Shown: positions 10,185-22,728 of the stretch, piece after piece
Numbering within the stretch: position 1 is the first letter of the stretch
How the letters are laid out: each line of letters starts with the position of its first letter
Origin: Centrapalus pauciflorus
Taxonomy: Eukaryota > Streptophyta > Magnoliopsida > Asterales > Asteraceae
DNA: 64,000 nucleotides
Assembly: GCA_020465985.1 (NCBI GenBank)
Contig: JAANYP010000850.1
Span: 167,111-231,110 of the forward strand
Reading direction: 5' to 3'
The notes under the pieces: generated by a model
The model's input: the letters and a program-made list of their open reading frames with translations, nothing else
What the model was told of the DNA's origin: nothing
Databases searched by the model: none
Made by a program: the position numbers and the translations under genes

Positions 10185-11990
10185 ATGCACACACGTCGAT
10201 CGGCTAGAGGACTGCCGCTACAATTCAAACCTGAAATCGAAAAAGTAGCTAAGTCTAACCGAAAGACTGTCAGGATTCAAAAACAACGAAGATTAATCAC
10301 GGAGAATTTAAACGAACAAGAGGAAGAGATTCCCAATTTAGAAATCCCAAATTTAGAAGGTCCTCCGATTTCGCCGTGAAATCGTGAACAAGAAGAACCC
10401 GAGCGTATAGCTGCTAGGATGGGTGAGGAAGCGAGACGTACGGTTGAGTCACATTACCGCCCAGGTGATGTGCCCGACCGTCTCCGATTTGTCACCCTGA
10501 AAATGAGAACGAACCCGAAGTTCGTCCTCAATTATTTCAAATTCTTCCGATCTTCCAAGGGATGCTAAGTGAGGAACCCTACGAACATCTAGCTGAGTTC
10601 ACAGCTATTTGTAAAGCCAACCATGTTCGAGGTATAACCACCGACGGTTTAAAACTTCGATTATTTCCGTTCTCGTTGAAGGAGAAAGCGAAAAATTGGT
10701 TCGTATCATTACCAACCAATAGCATTACAACATGGGATCAAATAAATAGAGAATTCCTTAATGAATATTATCCCATTGGTAAAACAACCGAGAAAAGAAA
10801 GGAAATTACTGGATTTAAACAAAAGCTCGGTTTGATCGTATGAATGAGTTATTAAGAGCTTGTCCACACCATGAAATACCCAAATGGATGCTTATCAAAA
10901 TATTTTTTGATGGTGTGAGTCAAGAGAGTCGTAATATGATTATTGCTGCCACAGGAGGCACATTTTTAGCTAAAGAAGACGACGAGGCTTGGGAGTTGCT
11001 TAGTCAACTCGGTAAAGGTCTTGAAGTTCAAGCTGGTTTCGAAAACAACATAGGAGTTCAAGTTATGGGCATAGACAATCCTGGAAACGTGAGGTTAAAA
11101 GTGAAATTTCAGAATTATGCAAGAAAATGGATCAATTGATGAAGGGTCTTTCAAACCCTAATGCATCAATTAACTGTGTCACATGCGGTGATCCATTACT
11201 TCATTCTGACGCATGTCCTCAAGTGCAATCCACTGAGGAATTCGCTAATGAAGTTTACGGTTTCAGAGCTCATCGAGAGAGGGATAATTCATTCTCGGAA
11301 ACCTACAATCCAGGGTGGAGAAACCATCCTAACTTTCGATGGAAGAATGATCAGCCTACCGATCATCAATCCAAACCTAGATATGAACCACCAAAAAGAG
11401 AATATAAATATGGTTCTACTTCTGCAGCTAAGGATGAGCGATATTATAAGTCAAATCATCGTGATCAACCACAATTTCAACTGGAAACAAATATGACTTC
11501 TTCGCAATTCTCAGAATTCGCAGAATTTATGAAGCAACAATCAGCTATCAGTACTAAGACTTTGGAGATGTTGAGTCGCCAGATGGGTCAGATAGCTGAG
11601 TCACTTACTAGACGTGAAGAGGGAAAGCTTCCTAGCAATACTATTCCCAATCCTTCACATTCTCATCATAATAAAGATACGAAACATGAGATAAATGAAG
11701 TAAATGAAGTATCTAAGATAACCACGTTGAGAAGTGGTAAAGAGGTTAAGAATCAGGACACTTCAGTTCCTCTTCCTTATCCTGCTGCTTTAGAAAATCC
11801 AAAATCTTCCTCTTATGGAAAAAGAGGCCCACAACAAGAGGATCTGTGGGACTTGTTCAATCAAGTTAAGATCAATATTCCTTTGATCAAGGCTATTCAG
11901 AAAGTTCCCTCTTATGCCAAATTCCTAAAAGATCTCTGCACACAAAAGAGAAAGTATAAGGTCGTGCTCCCTAAGCAGATCAATTTGACT
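10185..11990 (+). pseudogene. gag: Element A gag, broken
   Basis: Starts with M-H-T-R-R-S-A-R-G, matching M-R-T-R-R-S-A-K-G in B. TGA at 10377-10379 and frameshifts near 10480, 10830 and 11130 split it. The conserved retrotransposon gag domain is at about 10562-11060 (Y-E-H-L-A-E-F, A-K-N-W-F, F-L-N-E-Y-Y, E-S-R-N-M-I). A degenerate knuckle (C-V-T-C...H-S-D-A-C) follows at about 11176-11218. The boundary with protease is approximate; the I-T-T-L-R-S-G-K motif at about 11720 marks the gag-pol linker typical of Athila. Confidence 0.85.
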
Positions 11991-13790
11991 GAACAGTTAA
12001 GTGCAGTAGTTTCTAGTCCTCTACCTCCTAAGCTTAAAGATCCTGGATCACCATTGATTCCAGTGACTGTAGGTAATGTGCAGATTAAAAAGGCACTGCT
12101 TGATCTTGGAGCTAGTGTTAATATTTTACCTGGAAACTTGTTTGACAAACATTATCTAGGCCAGTTATAGACAACCGATATTATCTTATAACTAGCAGAT
12201 CGGTCAACCAAGTGCCCAAGAGGTATTCTATCAGATTTCATAGTAAAAGTTGAATACTTTTACTATCCAGTTGATTTCCTAGTATTGGACACCGAAAGTT
12301 CAATAGGAGACAATCAACCGGCTATTATCTTAGGCAAACCTTTCTTAGCCACAATTAATTCACAAATTAATTGTAGGATAGGGGCAGTGGATATTGCCCT
12401 TGGTAATTGGAAAATAAGATTGAGTGTGTTTAATGCTTCAAATGTCGCTGCAATCGATTCAGAATGTTATCTTATAGATATGGTGGACGAACTTGCATAG
12501 CAGCATAGTTTATTAATCAACACCAAGGATACTACTGAGTTATTCTTTGCTGAGAATGAATTAGCCAAATTGAATTTTACTGAGTGTGATAAATTAGAGG
12601 TAGTCATGGAATCCACATTAGAATCAAAACAACCACCGTGGACCCATAGGACCGTAAAATTACCTACTGATTTACCTCAGTCAGCCAAACCTTCAATAGA
12701 ACAACCACCTGTTCTAGAATTAAAGGAGTTGCCATCTAATTTAAAATACGCTTTTGTTGGTCAGAATGACACTTTGCTTGTCATAATTTCATCAAATCTG
12801 ACTGAAGCGCAAGAAACAGCTCTACTACAAGTATTAGTCAAATGTAAAGAAGCAGTAGGATGGACTATAGCTGATTTAAAAGAATTCAGTCCCACTTTGG
12901 GTATGCACCGAATCATTACTGATCCAGAAGCTAAACCAGCATGGGATGCACAAAGGAGGTTGAATCCTAATTTAAGAGAAGTAGTTAAAAAGGAAGTATT
13001 GAAATGGTTAGACACTGGAATTATATATCCCATATCCGATAGCAAGTGGGTAAGTCCAACCCAAACTGTACCCAAGAAATCGGGATTTACAGTAATCAAC
13101 ACTAAATAAGGAGAATTGTAACTGGGTGGAGAGTATGTATTGATTACAGAAAACTCAATGCTGCTACTTTGAAAGATCATTTTCCATTACCATATGGCAC
13201 CTTTGCCTACTGAAGGATGTCGTTCGGGCTATGTAATGCACCCGTCACATTCAAGCGCTGTATGATGGCTATCTTTTCAGATATGCTGGGTGGTTCTCTT
13301 GAGATATTTATGGACGGTTTCTCCATATTTGATCGAACATTCGAAGATTGTCTAGGACATTTAAAGAAAGTCCTAAAGGCACTTTATGGTAAAAGAAGGG
13401 GTAGTCTTAGGTCATATTGTGTCCGAAAGAGGCATGGAAGTAGATAGGGCAAAAGTTCAATTAATTTCTTCACTTCCATCCCCCCACCAACGTTAAAGGA
13501 ATAAGATCATTCTTAGGCCACGCTGGTTTTTATCGATGATTCATTAAAGATTTCAGTGAAATCTCAAGGCCGTTATGCAATCTTCTATCAAAAGATGTCA
13601 AGTTTAATTTTGATGATGCTTGTATGAAAGCATTTGAGAAGCTTAAATCAAAATTAACGGAAGCGTCAATTCTGCAATCTCCAGATTGGTCTCAACCTTT
13701 TGAGATCATGTGCGATGCTAGTGATTATGCAGTTGGTGCTATATTACGTCAGAGATTTGAGAAAAAGCTAGTGGTTATTTACTACACAAG
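11991..13790 (+). pseudogene. pol: Element A pol: protease, RT, start of RNase H, broken
   Basis: The protease motif L-D-L-G-A-S-V-N-I-L is at about 12100-12130. The frame is cut by TAG 12168-12170 and again soon after. RT begins at about 12750 (S-P-T-Q-T-V-P-K-K-S-G at about 13050). Compared with B, about 135 bp are deleted at 13192, removing the block with the first catalytic Asp (F-L-D-G in B), and about 47 bp are missing near 13378. The second catalytic motif reads F-M-D-G (13307-13318) where B has F-M-D-D, so the active site is lost twice. RNase H starts at about 13624 and runs into a patchwork insertion at 13791. Confidence 0.87.
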
Positions 13791-13870
13791 TAGTGTTTGC
13801 CTTATATAAATTCAGATCATATACATCGGACTCCGTCCCTGATAAATTCAGATCATATATTTGGGACTCC
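13791..13870 (+). repeat. Patchwork filler in element A RNase H
   Basis: 80 bp absent from B at the same place. It contains two copies of AAATTCAGATCATATA and two of GGACTCC. The pieces match A sequence that lay just downstream before C1 inserted (23485-23525 and 23725-23745). It looks like DNA copied from nearby during break repair. Confidence 0.75.
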
Positions 13871-13915
13871 TTTAATGAGGCACAAATCAATTACACCACT
13901 ACGGAAAAAGAGTTA

Positions 13916-15036
13916 TGTAGGTCCCAAAAGGTTTCCCAAGTGTATAGCTCTAAGTTGTAGAGAGGGGGGGGGGGGGTGAATACAGCAGTTTAAAACTTAG
14001 ACACTCTTTTCTCAATGTTAGTATGTATTATCAACAAAAGTTAATTACAAACAAGCTTGAATGCGGAAAGGTTCAAGCTGAGATGACAGATACAACAGTT
14101 TGTTAACTAATCTAAAACACACTTAAACTAGCTACAATGATTACTCTCACTTAGAAGCACTCACTGTTTTTACAAGACTCAAATGGACAGCTTATACACG
14201 AACAGCTTAGACACACTCTACTGTTTTATATAAGCAGACTTGCATGCATGGAATAACACACTTCAATGCACGTACTGATTGTCACACTCTTGATTATAAC
14301 ATTATCCTTAGAAGCTTCCTTTTTATACCCAAAAGGAGAATCTCAGTGAAGCTTCCTCATTGGACAAGTGAGATAGTGGAGAGTCTTTCCAAAAAGACAA
14401 AACGCCTTTCTGCATGTTCTGATAAAGTATCTTTGTCTTCACATGGCAGAATCTTTGTCTTTTCCTTTTGTCACTGTTGCATACGGCTTTAACCAAAAGA
14501 GGAATGTCAACTTTGCATCTTTCTTCTTTTGTTAATGCCATTTTGATATAAGAAAAGGTCTGTCAACCTTTTCAAATATCTGCTTTGTCTTCATGTAACA
14601 GAACAGCATGGACAGGCTGTGCAGTTCTGTCCTCCACTTTGTCTTCGACTTGTAAACTGATCTTGTAGCCAAAGACAATACATGAGGACTTAGAAACATA
14701 TTACATAAAGTGTTTAACCTGTTCACAAAGAACAGGTTCTGTTCACAAAGAACAGAACACTTGAAAAACTGCCCAGGCTGCTCAAGAGATTAGAGCAGCG
14801 TAGACAGTTTATGCCCAGCCTGTTCAGCAGACAGAACAGCTTGGACAAAAACTGTCTTTGTTGCAACGAATGCAACATGGTAAACAGCTTTGGGCTGATA
14901 TTGCAAATCACTTTCAGGTTTCAATAAGGCATATAACAGGCCTTAAATTCATCCTTCAAATGCATCAACTGGTTTGATTAAAAATCTCCCCATCAGATGT
15001 ACAGCAGGTTTGGCTGAGGCCTTTTTGTGCCTAACA
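13916..15036 (-). repeat. C1 3' LTR (1121 bp)
   Basis: Minus-strand TGTTAGGCAC...GGGACCTACA, homologous to the C0 LTR. It contains a 13-G run (13964-13976), a TATA-like TATAAAAAGG (about 14323) and the CTGTTC/GAACAG inverted-arm repeat twice (about 14719-14756). The PPT lies just outside at 15037-15052 (AAATAGGGGGAGAT on the minus strand). Confidence 0.93.
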
Positions 15037-15391
15037 ATCTCCCCCTATTTGCAATAATCAGTCTAAGCTGATTTAATCAATAATCACTACACATTTTTAC
15101 AATACATCTTGCTGAAAGGAATTACAACAATTAAGTAAAGTAAAAGATCAGTATATATATACTGATTTTGATTACATAAAAACAACACATGTTTTTACAA
15201 GAGTACAACTAATGTACTAATGTATATTACAACTGATGTAAATAAGTAAAGTTACAACATATGTAACAAAATACAACTAATGTACATGAAGTTCAACACT
15301 TTGGACTGTTGATTTTGGGAGCAGATAATGGCAAGCCTGTCCAACAGATGGACATCTTCCATTCTTCACTTACCCTGATGGTAAATGGACT
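15037..15391 (-). other. C1 3' untranslated spacer and PPT
   Basis: AT-rich spacer between the extra ORF and the LTR, homologous to 3722-4071 of C0, with the same TACAACTAATGTA-type repeats. The PPT abuts the LTR. No gene is seen. Confidence 0.7.
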
Positions 15392-18300
15392 TCATTCTAG
15401 TGGAGGTGGTCCTTCAAACAATTTTTCAAGCTCCTCCCTTGTTTCCTCCAAGTCTTGGATTTCAACTCTGAGAATCATAAACTTGGGATCTTGAAGTTCA
15501 CCTCTTTCATAAAAGCCTCTGAGCTGATCCCAGACGGCTGCTCTCCACCTGCTTGATTGCCTAAATGAAGCTGCAAGTCTGAAAGCTGCAAGCTGTCTCA
15601 GATCCACCTTGTATAGATCTGATGCTCTCTGAAAGCATTTCTTCTGTGTTAAGGGATCTACAAAAAATGCCCCCAACTCAGGCTCTTCGATTATCTTGCC
15701 TTCTTCAAACTCTACTCCACTAGGCAGGCTGTAGTCAATTCCTTTCATCTCAACAGCATAGTCACCCTGTTCAATTAAGATGAGGAGTTGACCAAGCTCA
15801 GTATCCTTCCTTGTCCTCCTGGCCTTTATTTTGGGGTATGTCACAGAGACACCCTTATTTTGGGCCAAGATCCTGGACTCTCTCCATCAGCTTCTTAATA
15901 TATGCCATGATAGTCTTAGCCGTTTCTGACTTAGACTGTCTCAGGGCAACTGCTAGCTCAACCCATTCCCTGTACCCCATCTGTGCAACATCAGTGTAGT
16001 CATAAGTTTCCAGCTCTGGGACTGTTGCACCCATTCTGGTTATCTGCAATTTCCACTGTTTGCCTTTTCTTCCTATGGGGACAGCTTTGACAATTGCTTC
16101 TTTGGCAAGCCTTCTATCAGCAACATCTTTAAACTTTTTCCTTGCCAAATTGTAAAAATGGAACTGGGCCCTTGCAGAGGATGCTTGTTTTGGTTTGGTC
16201 ACAGAGACCAGAGCACCCTTAACCTGTTCACCTTCCTTTTCACCCGCTGATTCCCTAGCAGCTTCCATCAGTTTCCTCTGCACATCCAAAGAGGACATTT
16301 TGACTTTGCTTGCTTCTTGGAGTGCAAAAGATTTGGCAGCTTTGGCAGAGGCTTCTTCTTTTCTTAGTGCTTCCAAGGCTTGAAGCTGTTCATTTCTGAA
16401 CTCATAGTATTTATCCATGGGAAGACCCATTTCCTTTGCCCTGGCTTTGTGAAACTTTAATTCTGCTGCTTTCTGCTGTTCAGGATCAGATGTTGCTTTT
16501 TCTTTTCCTTTAGCTGTTGTAGTGATAACAGCCTCAGGAGAATCTTCCTCTTCTTCTTCTTCCTCTAGAATGAGATGCCTCCTCCTGCTGCTTGGTCTGC
16601 CCTCATAAATGAATTCCTCCCCCTTAGACTAAGCAGGGTTTGGAGATTCAGCCTGAGTAGGCTGAGCAGCTTGAGAGGCACCTTCCATTGTACCTGTTGC
16701 AGATGCTCCTGCTGGTTGACCAGTAGGAACTAACTTCTCCTTAGGAGAAGAAGTTTTCTCCCCCTTAGACTTGGTCTTCGAGGTAGATGACTTCTCCCCC
16801 TTTGAAGGAGATAGATCAGCACCTTCAACACCTGGTCTGCCTGAAGACACGAAGTCACTAGGCTTGCCAGCAGTTTTGGCAGCAGGCTTGGGACCAACCA
16901 GGCTATGCACTAAGAAAGCCAGGTTGTCCTGCACCTCTGCAAGTTGGGAAAGACAGTTCTGAAGAGAGGAGGATTGGGTATCAGCAAGGGAGGTCAGCTT
17001 AAGAATGTTTTCCCTATCAGAAGCTGTGAACAGCAAAGTTTGGAGCTTTGCAAGAAGTAACTCAAGAGAGTCCTGCACATTAGTAAGATTTGATGACACA
17101 GAATTTGATAGAGAGCCTATTAACGTGTTTAAGCTGGCCAAAGTAGTAGGAAGTGTAGAATTGCAAGTGGTGAGGAGATTTGACAGCTGATTGGAGATGG
17201 CTGTCATAGAGGACACAGAGTCCTGTTGGAGTGAAAGAATGGAAGATACGGAGGTGGAGACATTTTACAGCTGTGCAGTGAGTGCAAGCAGCTGTGAGGA
17301 GTTGTCAGTTTGTGGAGTGGCTGGGAAGGAATCCTTGAACAGATCAAAGAATCTCTTAAGCTGTTCAGACACAGAGTCTGAAATGAGAGAGGGTAGAGAA
17401 GACATGGATGTTTCTAAAGAACCAACTTTGGTGGTCAGCAAAGAGAGCCGATCCTTCAAAGGCAGGTCTTTAGGGGATGGAGGTGTATGGGTGGATTGTT
17501 TGGAGTGGGTAGATGGAGAGGAAGAGGATGAGGCTAGTGTATGGGGATGTGATGTAGAGGGAGAGGGTATTTTCGAAAGAAGCTCCATAGCCCGGGCAAA
17601 AGTAATGTGGCCCAGCTTGGAGGGGTCGATGGGTCCTTCAGCAGTGGCAGTAGCTGCATCATCAGGAGAGGGGGTAGAGGATGGTAGCCTTTCAGATATA
17701 GCTTGTTTTGCAGCACCTTCATTAAGGCCAGTGGTGGTTCCCTCTGCAGTACCTTGGTTTAAAAGTACCTCATCATGGGGAGATGGAATTTGCATTTCAA
17801 CATCAGTAGTGGTGAAACCTGCTGATGGAGTTTGCATGTAGCTTGTAGCCTCACCAAAGGGATGTTCTATTCCCTGAGGTTCATCAGCTTGAGTTGTGGG
17901 TCCTTCAGCAGCTGTTTGGTGTAAAACAGCTGCATCATGAGGAGCAGAAGTTTGAAGCTGATCTGCTGGTTGGTCTAAGCCAGCAGTGTGGGCACCTCGT
18001 GCAGACTCAGTGTGTAGAGAAGTATGAAGTGGGGACAGTGTAGACACGGTATGGAGTGGAGAGAACTCTTATCTTTCAATATTCTCAGCCTGTTGGGAGG
18101 CTGGAATAGTTGATGTGGCTGTCTCCATTTGTGCAACTGGCTCTTGTTGGGAGGAACCAGAGGGTCTAGGCTGACTTGGGGTTGACACAGGGTGGAGTGA
18201 AGTAGGATCCAATTGGGTTGTTCCTTCTCCCAAAATAGAAGAGGCAGCAAAGGTAGCTTCTTTTGCAACTGAACCCTGTTGAGAGGGAACAGAGGTGCTA

Positions 18301-19423
18301 GTTTGGGCTGTTGGTTTCTTTTTGCGTTGGTATAGAATGTGAGATGAGGTGGGGGATGTTGGAGAGGAGATGAGAGGTTCAGATTGGACAGGTTTAGAGA
18401 CTGGGTCAGAAACAGGTGGGTTAACCTGTTCCATAGTCTCAGGTGCCACAGAGGCTTCAGGTTCAACGAATGAACCAGGGTGAGAAGCCTGCTCCCCCTC
18501 AGCCACAGAGGCTAAGAGTGCAGACTCAGACTGAGCTGTTTTGGCCTTCTTGGAGACAGGCCCTGCTTCAGTGGTTGCCAGGGTCCTTTTAACAAGCTTG
18601 GCCTTGGCTTTGGATTTTCTTCTGGGAGCAGCTTCTGGATCCACCCTCACATCAGAGGGTCCTTCCACCAATCCTAACAACCTCCTCATGGGTGTTGACA
18701 AAGGAGGCTCATTTGGAAGAACAGTAGTGTACAAAACTCTATTCCCTATTACAGGGAAGACAGTAGTATCAAGTAAAGGGTGAGAGTTGTACCACAAATG
18801 TGCCTGAAGATGAGGCTCAGAAACCTGGGGTATCGAACAGCAGCTGGTCGTGTCTCCTGCTGCACCAGGTTCCTCAAATTCATGAAAATCCACTTTTCCA
18901 TGTCTATTGTAGTTCCATCCACTAGCTGCAGAACTACAGGGACTTCATCACGGCTCAGTTGGTTAAAGGAACCAACTTTGCTGCTGAAGCACATTGCCAC
19001 CGAGGCAAACAAGAAGCTGTAACTAGGAGACAGATCCTTTCTGAACAGCGTTGCTCCAACTTTTGGTTCTGCTACACCATAGAAGTGCAGCAGATTCTTC
19101 ATCTGATCATCTTCAGGCTGTGGTTGATCATATTTTTCAACCACAGGGAGTCGAAGAACTTCCCTGAGCAGACGAGTGTTGATCTCAATGGTCTGAGTCC
19201 CATTGAGTATGGTGCCCTTGATGACTTTGGTATCTGGGTTGTAGGCACAGGTGTACCAGAACTCATACACCATCTCCTGGTACAGGACACCAGGAGTAGC
19301 AGTCATGGCGTAGTTCAACGGATGAACTTTCAAAAACTCCACCATTTGATCATAGCCTTTTCCCACATAGTTCTTGGGGATTGTGAGGTTGGCAATGTAG
19401 TTAGTGGGTTTTAAGGTTAGCAT
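15392..19423 (-). pseudogene. C1 extra ORF downstream of pol, broken
   Basis: A frame of about 1340 codons of unknown function in the env-like position of SIRE elements. The N-terminal domain (19423-18790) has G-Y-D-Q-M-V-E-F-L and the block A-M-C-F-S-S-K-V-G-S-F-N. Next comes a long Pro/Ser/Thr-rich low-complexity region (about 18700-17450), a predicted helical stretch (about 17220-16900), a Lys/Glu-rich coiled coil (about 16500-16200) and a C-terminal domain (W-K-L-Q-I-T-R-M near 16050). Most of it is one frame (18893-15855) with stops at 18069, 17265 and 16629; frameshifts occur near 18800 and 15860. Homologous in layout to the E and F extra ORFs. Confidence 0.8.
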
Positions 19424-19486
19424 TGTGGTGACTGATGAGTGTTTCTGTACATCATCACCAACAAATACTGGTAGAAAGGGGTTGTT
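19424..19486 (-). other. C1 sequence next to inserted element H
   Basis: Short C1 stretch upstream of the extra ORF start. The RNase H region expected here is absent; C1 RT resumes only at 20641 beyond H. Confidence 0.5.
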
Positions 19487-20153
19487 TGTTGGGAAATAGT
19501 TTAAGTATGTTCAAACTGTTAGTTAGACTTCTCAAACTGTTAGTAGAGTTTATATGTAAATCCAAAGTTCATGCTGCTAGCTGAAGAAACTCGAGCTACC
19601 AATGTAAAGGTTCAAGCTGCCAGAGTAAATCAACTCGAGCTGCTCAGTTCATGCTGTCAAGTGATTCAAGCTGCTCAACAGTTTCATAAACAGAAAGTGC
19701 TGATTTTCAGGAAAAGATATCTACATGAAGATTCCAGCATATCTACTATCAGAGAAGTCATAGTTCGTCAAGGAAACATAATCAAGAAGCAATATAAATA
19801 TATAGAATAGGTCATTCTATTGAATAGGGAGTTTTCTGCATATTTGAGTCTGTAATTGCTTTGTTGATTGAGTTTTCATAAGCCTCTAAGGTTGTAAAAC
19901 CCTAAGAACAGTTTGTGTTCTTCGTCTAATCAAACAGATTAGAGGTGATTGTAATCATTGAATTCAGCAATACAAACAGTCTTTACTACTTCTTGTGTTT
20001 TATGCATTGTTGATTCTGAAAGTTTTTGTTAAAATAATTAAGTGTTATTCCGCAAACTTCTTAATTAAACTTTGATTCAAAGCAAGATTATTGATTTATA
20101 CTCTGATAAATTCAAATCAGTTAGTCTTGGTTAATTAGTTTTAGATCCTGACA
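19487..20153 (+). repeat. H 5' LTR (667 bp), E family
   Basis: TGTTGGGAAA...GATCCTGACA, homologous to the two E LTRs but clearly diverged. TATAAATA lies at about 19795. A 79-codon ORF (19571-19810) has equivalents in both E LTRs. Confidence 0.9.
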
Positions 20154-20156
20154 AGT

Positions 20157-20169
20157 GGTATCAGAGCCA
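20157..20169 (+). promoter_or_regulatory. H primer-binding site (initiator Met tRNA type)
   Basis: TGGTATCAGAGCC three bases after the LTR, the standard copia PBS complementary to the 3' end of initiator tRNA-Met. Confidence 0.88.
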
Positions 20170-20229
20170 CAGGTCGTTCTTTGTTTTTCAAAGTCGAAAA
20201 CTTTCTTTTAAATTGTTAATCTTTTTGCA

Positions 20230-20638
20230 ATGGAATCTGAAAATAGCAGCAGTGGATCTGGGCAAGGACTCAAAGTGCCTATGCTCAAGCCCACTGAGTT
20301 TGAGATGTGGAAACTCAGGATTCAACAGCATATCCAATTCATTGATTATGCCATATGGGAAGCTGTTGAATTTCCTCCTGTAGTTGATCCAGAACTTGAT
20401 GATGAGGGAAAACCAGTCAAAACTCCTCCAAAAACTGAACTTGAAAGGAAGGCTAGAATGAATGAAGTGAAAGCACTTACACTTTTACAAATAGCCATTC
20501 CTAATGCTTATCAACATCAGTTCAAAAAGTTTTATACTGCTCATTCTCTTTGGAATGCCTTAGAGAAAAGGTTTGCTGGTAATGCCAGTACCAAGAGAAA
20601 TCAAAAGGATCTCTTGAAACAGCAGTATGAGAACTTTA
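20230..20638 (+). pseudogene. gag: H gag N-terminal fragment
   Basis: About 136 codons of copia Gag, nearly identical to the E gag start (M-E-S-E-N-S-S-S-G-S-G, then P-T-E-F-E-M-W-K-L-R). The UBN2-type gag domain begins but is cut before its end. Past about 20638 the ORF runs into antisense C1 RT and stops at 20685. It cannot make a complete Gag. Confidence 0.88.
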
Positions 20639-20640
20639 AT

Positions 20641-22694
20641 AGGTGTACCCTTAAGGTATCTGAAGATTCTTTTTACAGCAGCTAGATGTGATTCTTTTGG
20701 ATCAGCTTGCAACCTAGCACATAAACAAGTAGCAAACATAATATTAGGTCTACTAGCAGTTAAATACAGCAAGCTCCCAATCATGCCTCTGTAAGCTGTT
20801 ACTGAAACAGCTTTTCCACTGGCATCTGCATCCAACTTTACATTGGTTGCCATTGGGGTTTTAATAGGAGAACTTTGATCAAATTTAAACTTTTTCAGTA
20901 GATCTAAAGTGTACTTTCTTTGATTAATAAAAATTCCATTTGAGGCTTGTTTAACTTGTAATCCTAAAAAGAAAGTAAGTTCACCCATCATACTCATTTC
21001 ATATTTGGATTTCATGAGTAATGAAAAATTCTTGCATAACTGCTCATTGGTAGAACCAAATATTATGTCATCCACATAAATTTGAACAAGCATAATATCA
21101 GACTTCACATTCTTTATGAACAATGTGGTATCTACTTTACCTCTGGAATACCCGTTGCTCATAAGAAAATCTGTAAGAGTGTCATACCAGGCTCTAGGGG
21201 CTTGTTTTAGACCATAGAGGGCTTTGTCCAACTTATAGACAAAACCTGGATGATGTTCATTTTCAAAACCTGGAGGCTGCTTGACATAGACTTCTTCTTG
21301 CAGCTTTCCATTAAAAAATGCACTCTTCACATCCATTTGGAATACCTTCATGCTCTTATGAGCAGCGTAGGCTAGGAACAAACGAATTGCCTCTAGCCTG
21401 GCCACAGGAGCAAATGTTTCATCATAGTCAATACCTTCCTCCTGTCTATAGCCCTGAGCAACAAGTCTTGCCTTATTTCTAATGACATGACCTTGCTCAT
21501 TCATTTTGTTCCTGAAAACCCATTTAGTGCCAATTATAGTTTTACCTTTAGGAGCAGGGACCAGCTTCCATACCTTGTTTCTTTCAAACTGATTGAGTTC
21601 TTCTTGCATGGCAGCGATCCAATTGGCATCTTTAAGTGCTTCATCCACTTTCTTTGGCTCCATTAGGGACACAAAGCTAGAGAACATACAGAAGTTTCCT
21701 AAGCTGTCCCACCTTGTTTGTACCCCTTTGTTTATGTCACCAATTATCTGATCATTGGGGTGACACCTGATCCACTTAGGATCATTCTTCAATGAAGATT
21801 CTCCTGAGTTGTTGGCATCTTCAGCAGGTCCTGTTGAACAGCTCTCAGGGTTTTCAGACACGCTGTTGTCTTGAGCCTGTTCACTTGTTGAACATGACTG
21901 ACCACTGTTGAACATATCAGCAGAGGATCCAGGAAAATCAGCATTGATTGGTTCAGGACATGTAGTTCTAATTAAGTCAGTACACTTATTTACACAGGTT
22001 GTATTGACATAATCTTCATCATGTCCGTCATGATTAACAGGTTCCACACTGGATGTAGTGGAAGCTTTTGAGTCTTCTTCATTGTTGGAATGCTTGAGAT
22101 CATCAAAGTTGAATTCTCCTCAAACTGATTCAGGAACAGCTTTGGTGGAGGCATTACTGGACTCTTCAAAGGTGACATTGATAGATTCATCTATCACCTT
22201 TCTTTTGTTGTTGTACACTCTGTAGGCTTTGGAGATAGCAGAGTAACCAACAAACACACCTTCATCAGCTTTTGGTTCAAACTTTGCCAGTTGATCCCTT
22301 TGATTCAGAATGAAGCAAGGACATCTAAACACATGGAAGTAGCTAATATTTGGCCTTCTCCCTTTGAGCAGCTCATAGGGTGAAGCAAGCAGTGTTCACA
22401 GCTTCAACCCAGAATGATGAAGGTAAACCTGATGCACATAGCATGGTTCTAGCAGCTTCAATGAGGGTTCTGTTTCTCTTTTCAGCAACTCCATTTTGTT
22501 GTGGAGTTCTTACGGCTGAAAAGTTTTGTGAGATCCCTTTTTCTTCACAGAAGTCTTCAAGAGTACTATTTCTGAACTCAGTACCATGATCACTTCTAAG
22601 CTGCTTTACTTGAGCAGAGTTCAGCATTTCCATCTTTTTGACAAATCCAATAATTTCTCTAGCAGCCTCTCCTTTGCTCTTCAAGAAGATTACC
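20641..22694 (-). pseudogene. pol: C1 pol remnant: integrase C-terminal half and RT
   Basis: Integrase runs from about 22694 (F-L-K-S-K-G-E-A-A-R-E) with D in R-S-D-H-G-T-E-F and E in N-G-V-A-E-K. A frameshift near 22350 splits it. The linker and RT occupy the 495-codon ORF 22047-20560. RT keeps its catalytic motifs: M-D-V-K-S-A-F-F-N-G and Y-V-D-D-I-I-F-G-S. RT stops at R-Y-L-K-G-T-P (about 20641), the rest of that ORF being antisense H sequence. PR, gag, the N-terminal integrase zinc finger and RNase H are missing, so it cannot be autonomous. Confidence 0.88.
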
Positions 22695-22723
22695 CAATAA
22701 TTTCTCTAGCAGCCTCTCCTTTA
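22648..22723. repeat. 29-bp direct duplication at C1 deletion joint
   Basis: The same 29 bases occur at 22648-22676 and 22695-22723. The first is normal integrase; the second lies exactly between integrase and the truncated LTR. It is best read as a templated insertion made when the deletion was repaired. Confidence 0.8.
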
Positions 22724-22728
22724 CTTGA

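Larger units (their letters stand above)
19487..20638 (+). mobile_element. Truncated SIRE-like copia fragment H (LTR, PBS, gag start)
   Basis: LTR 19487-20153, PBS and the first part of gag, all of the E family but on the plus strand, placed inside C1. It stops at about 20638, where C1 RT follows directly in the opposite orientation. The rest of H and the C1 RNase H were probably lost in one deletion. No second LTR or target duplication is visible. Confidence 0.88.

Noticed and set aside
14323..14911. Minus-strand small ORFs in the C1 LTR (also 22741-23362 and 4198-4831)
   Set aside because: LTR sequence; frames differ between copies and show no conserved protein.
20560..22047. A single 495-codon protein
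   Set aside because: Its last 30 or so residues are antisense of the H gag insertion; the real RT ends at about 20641.
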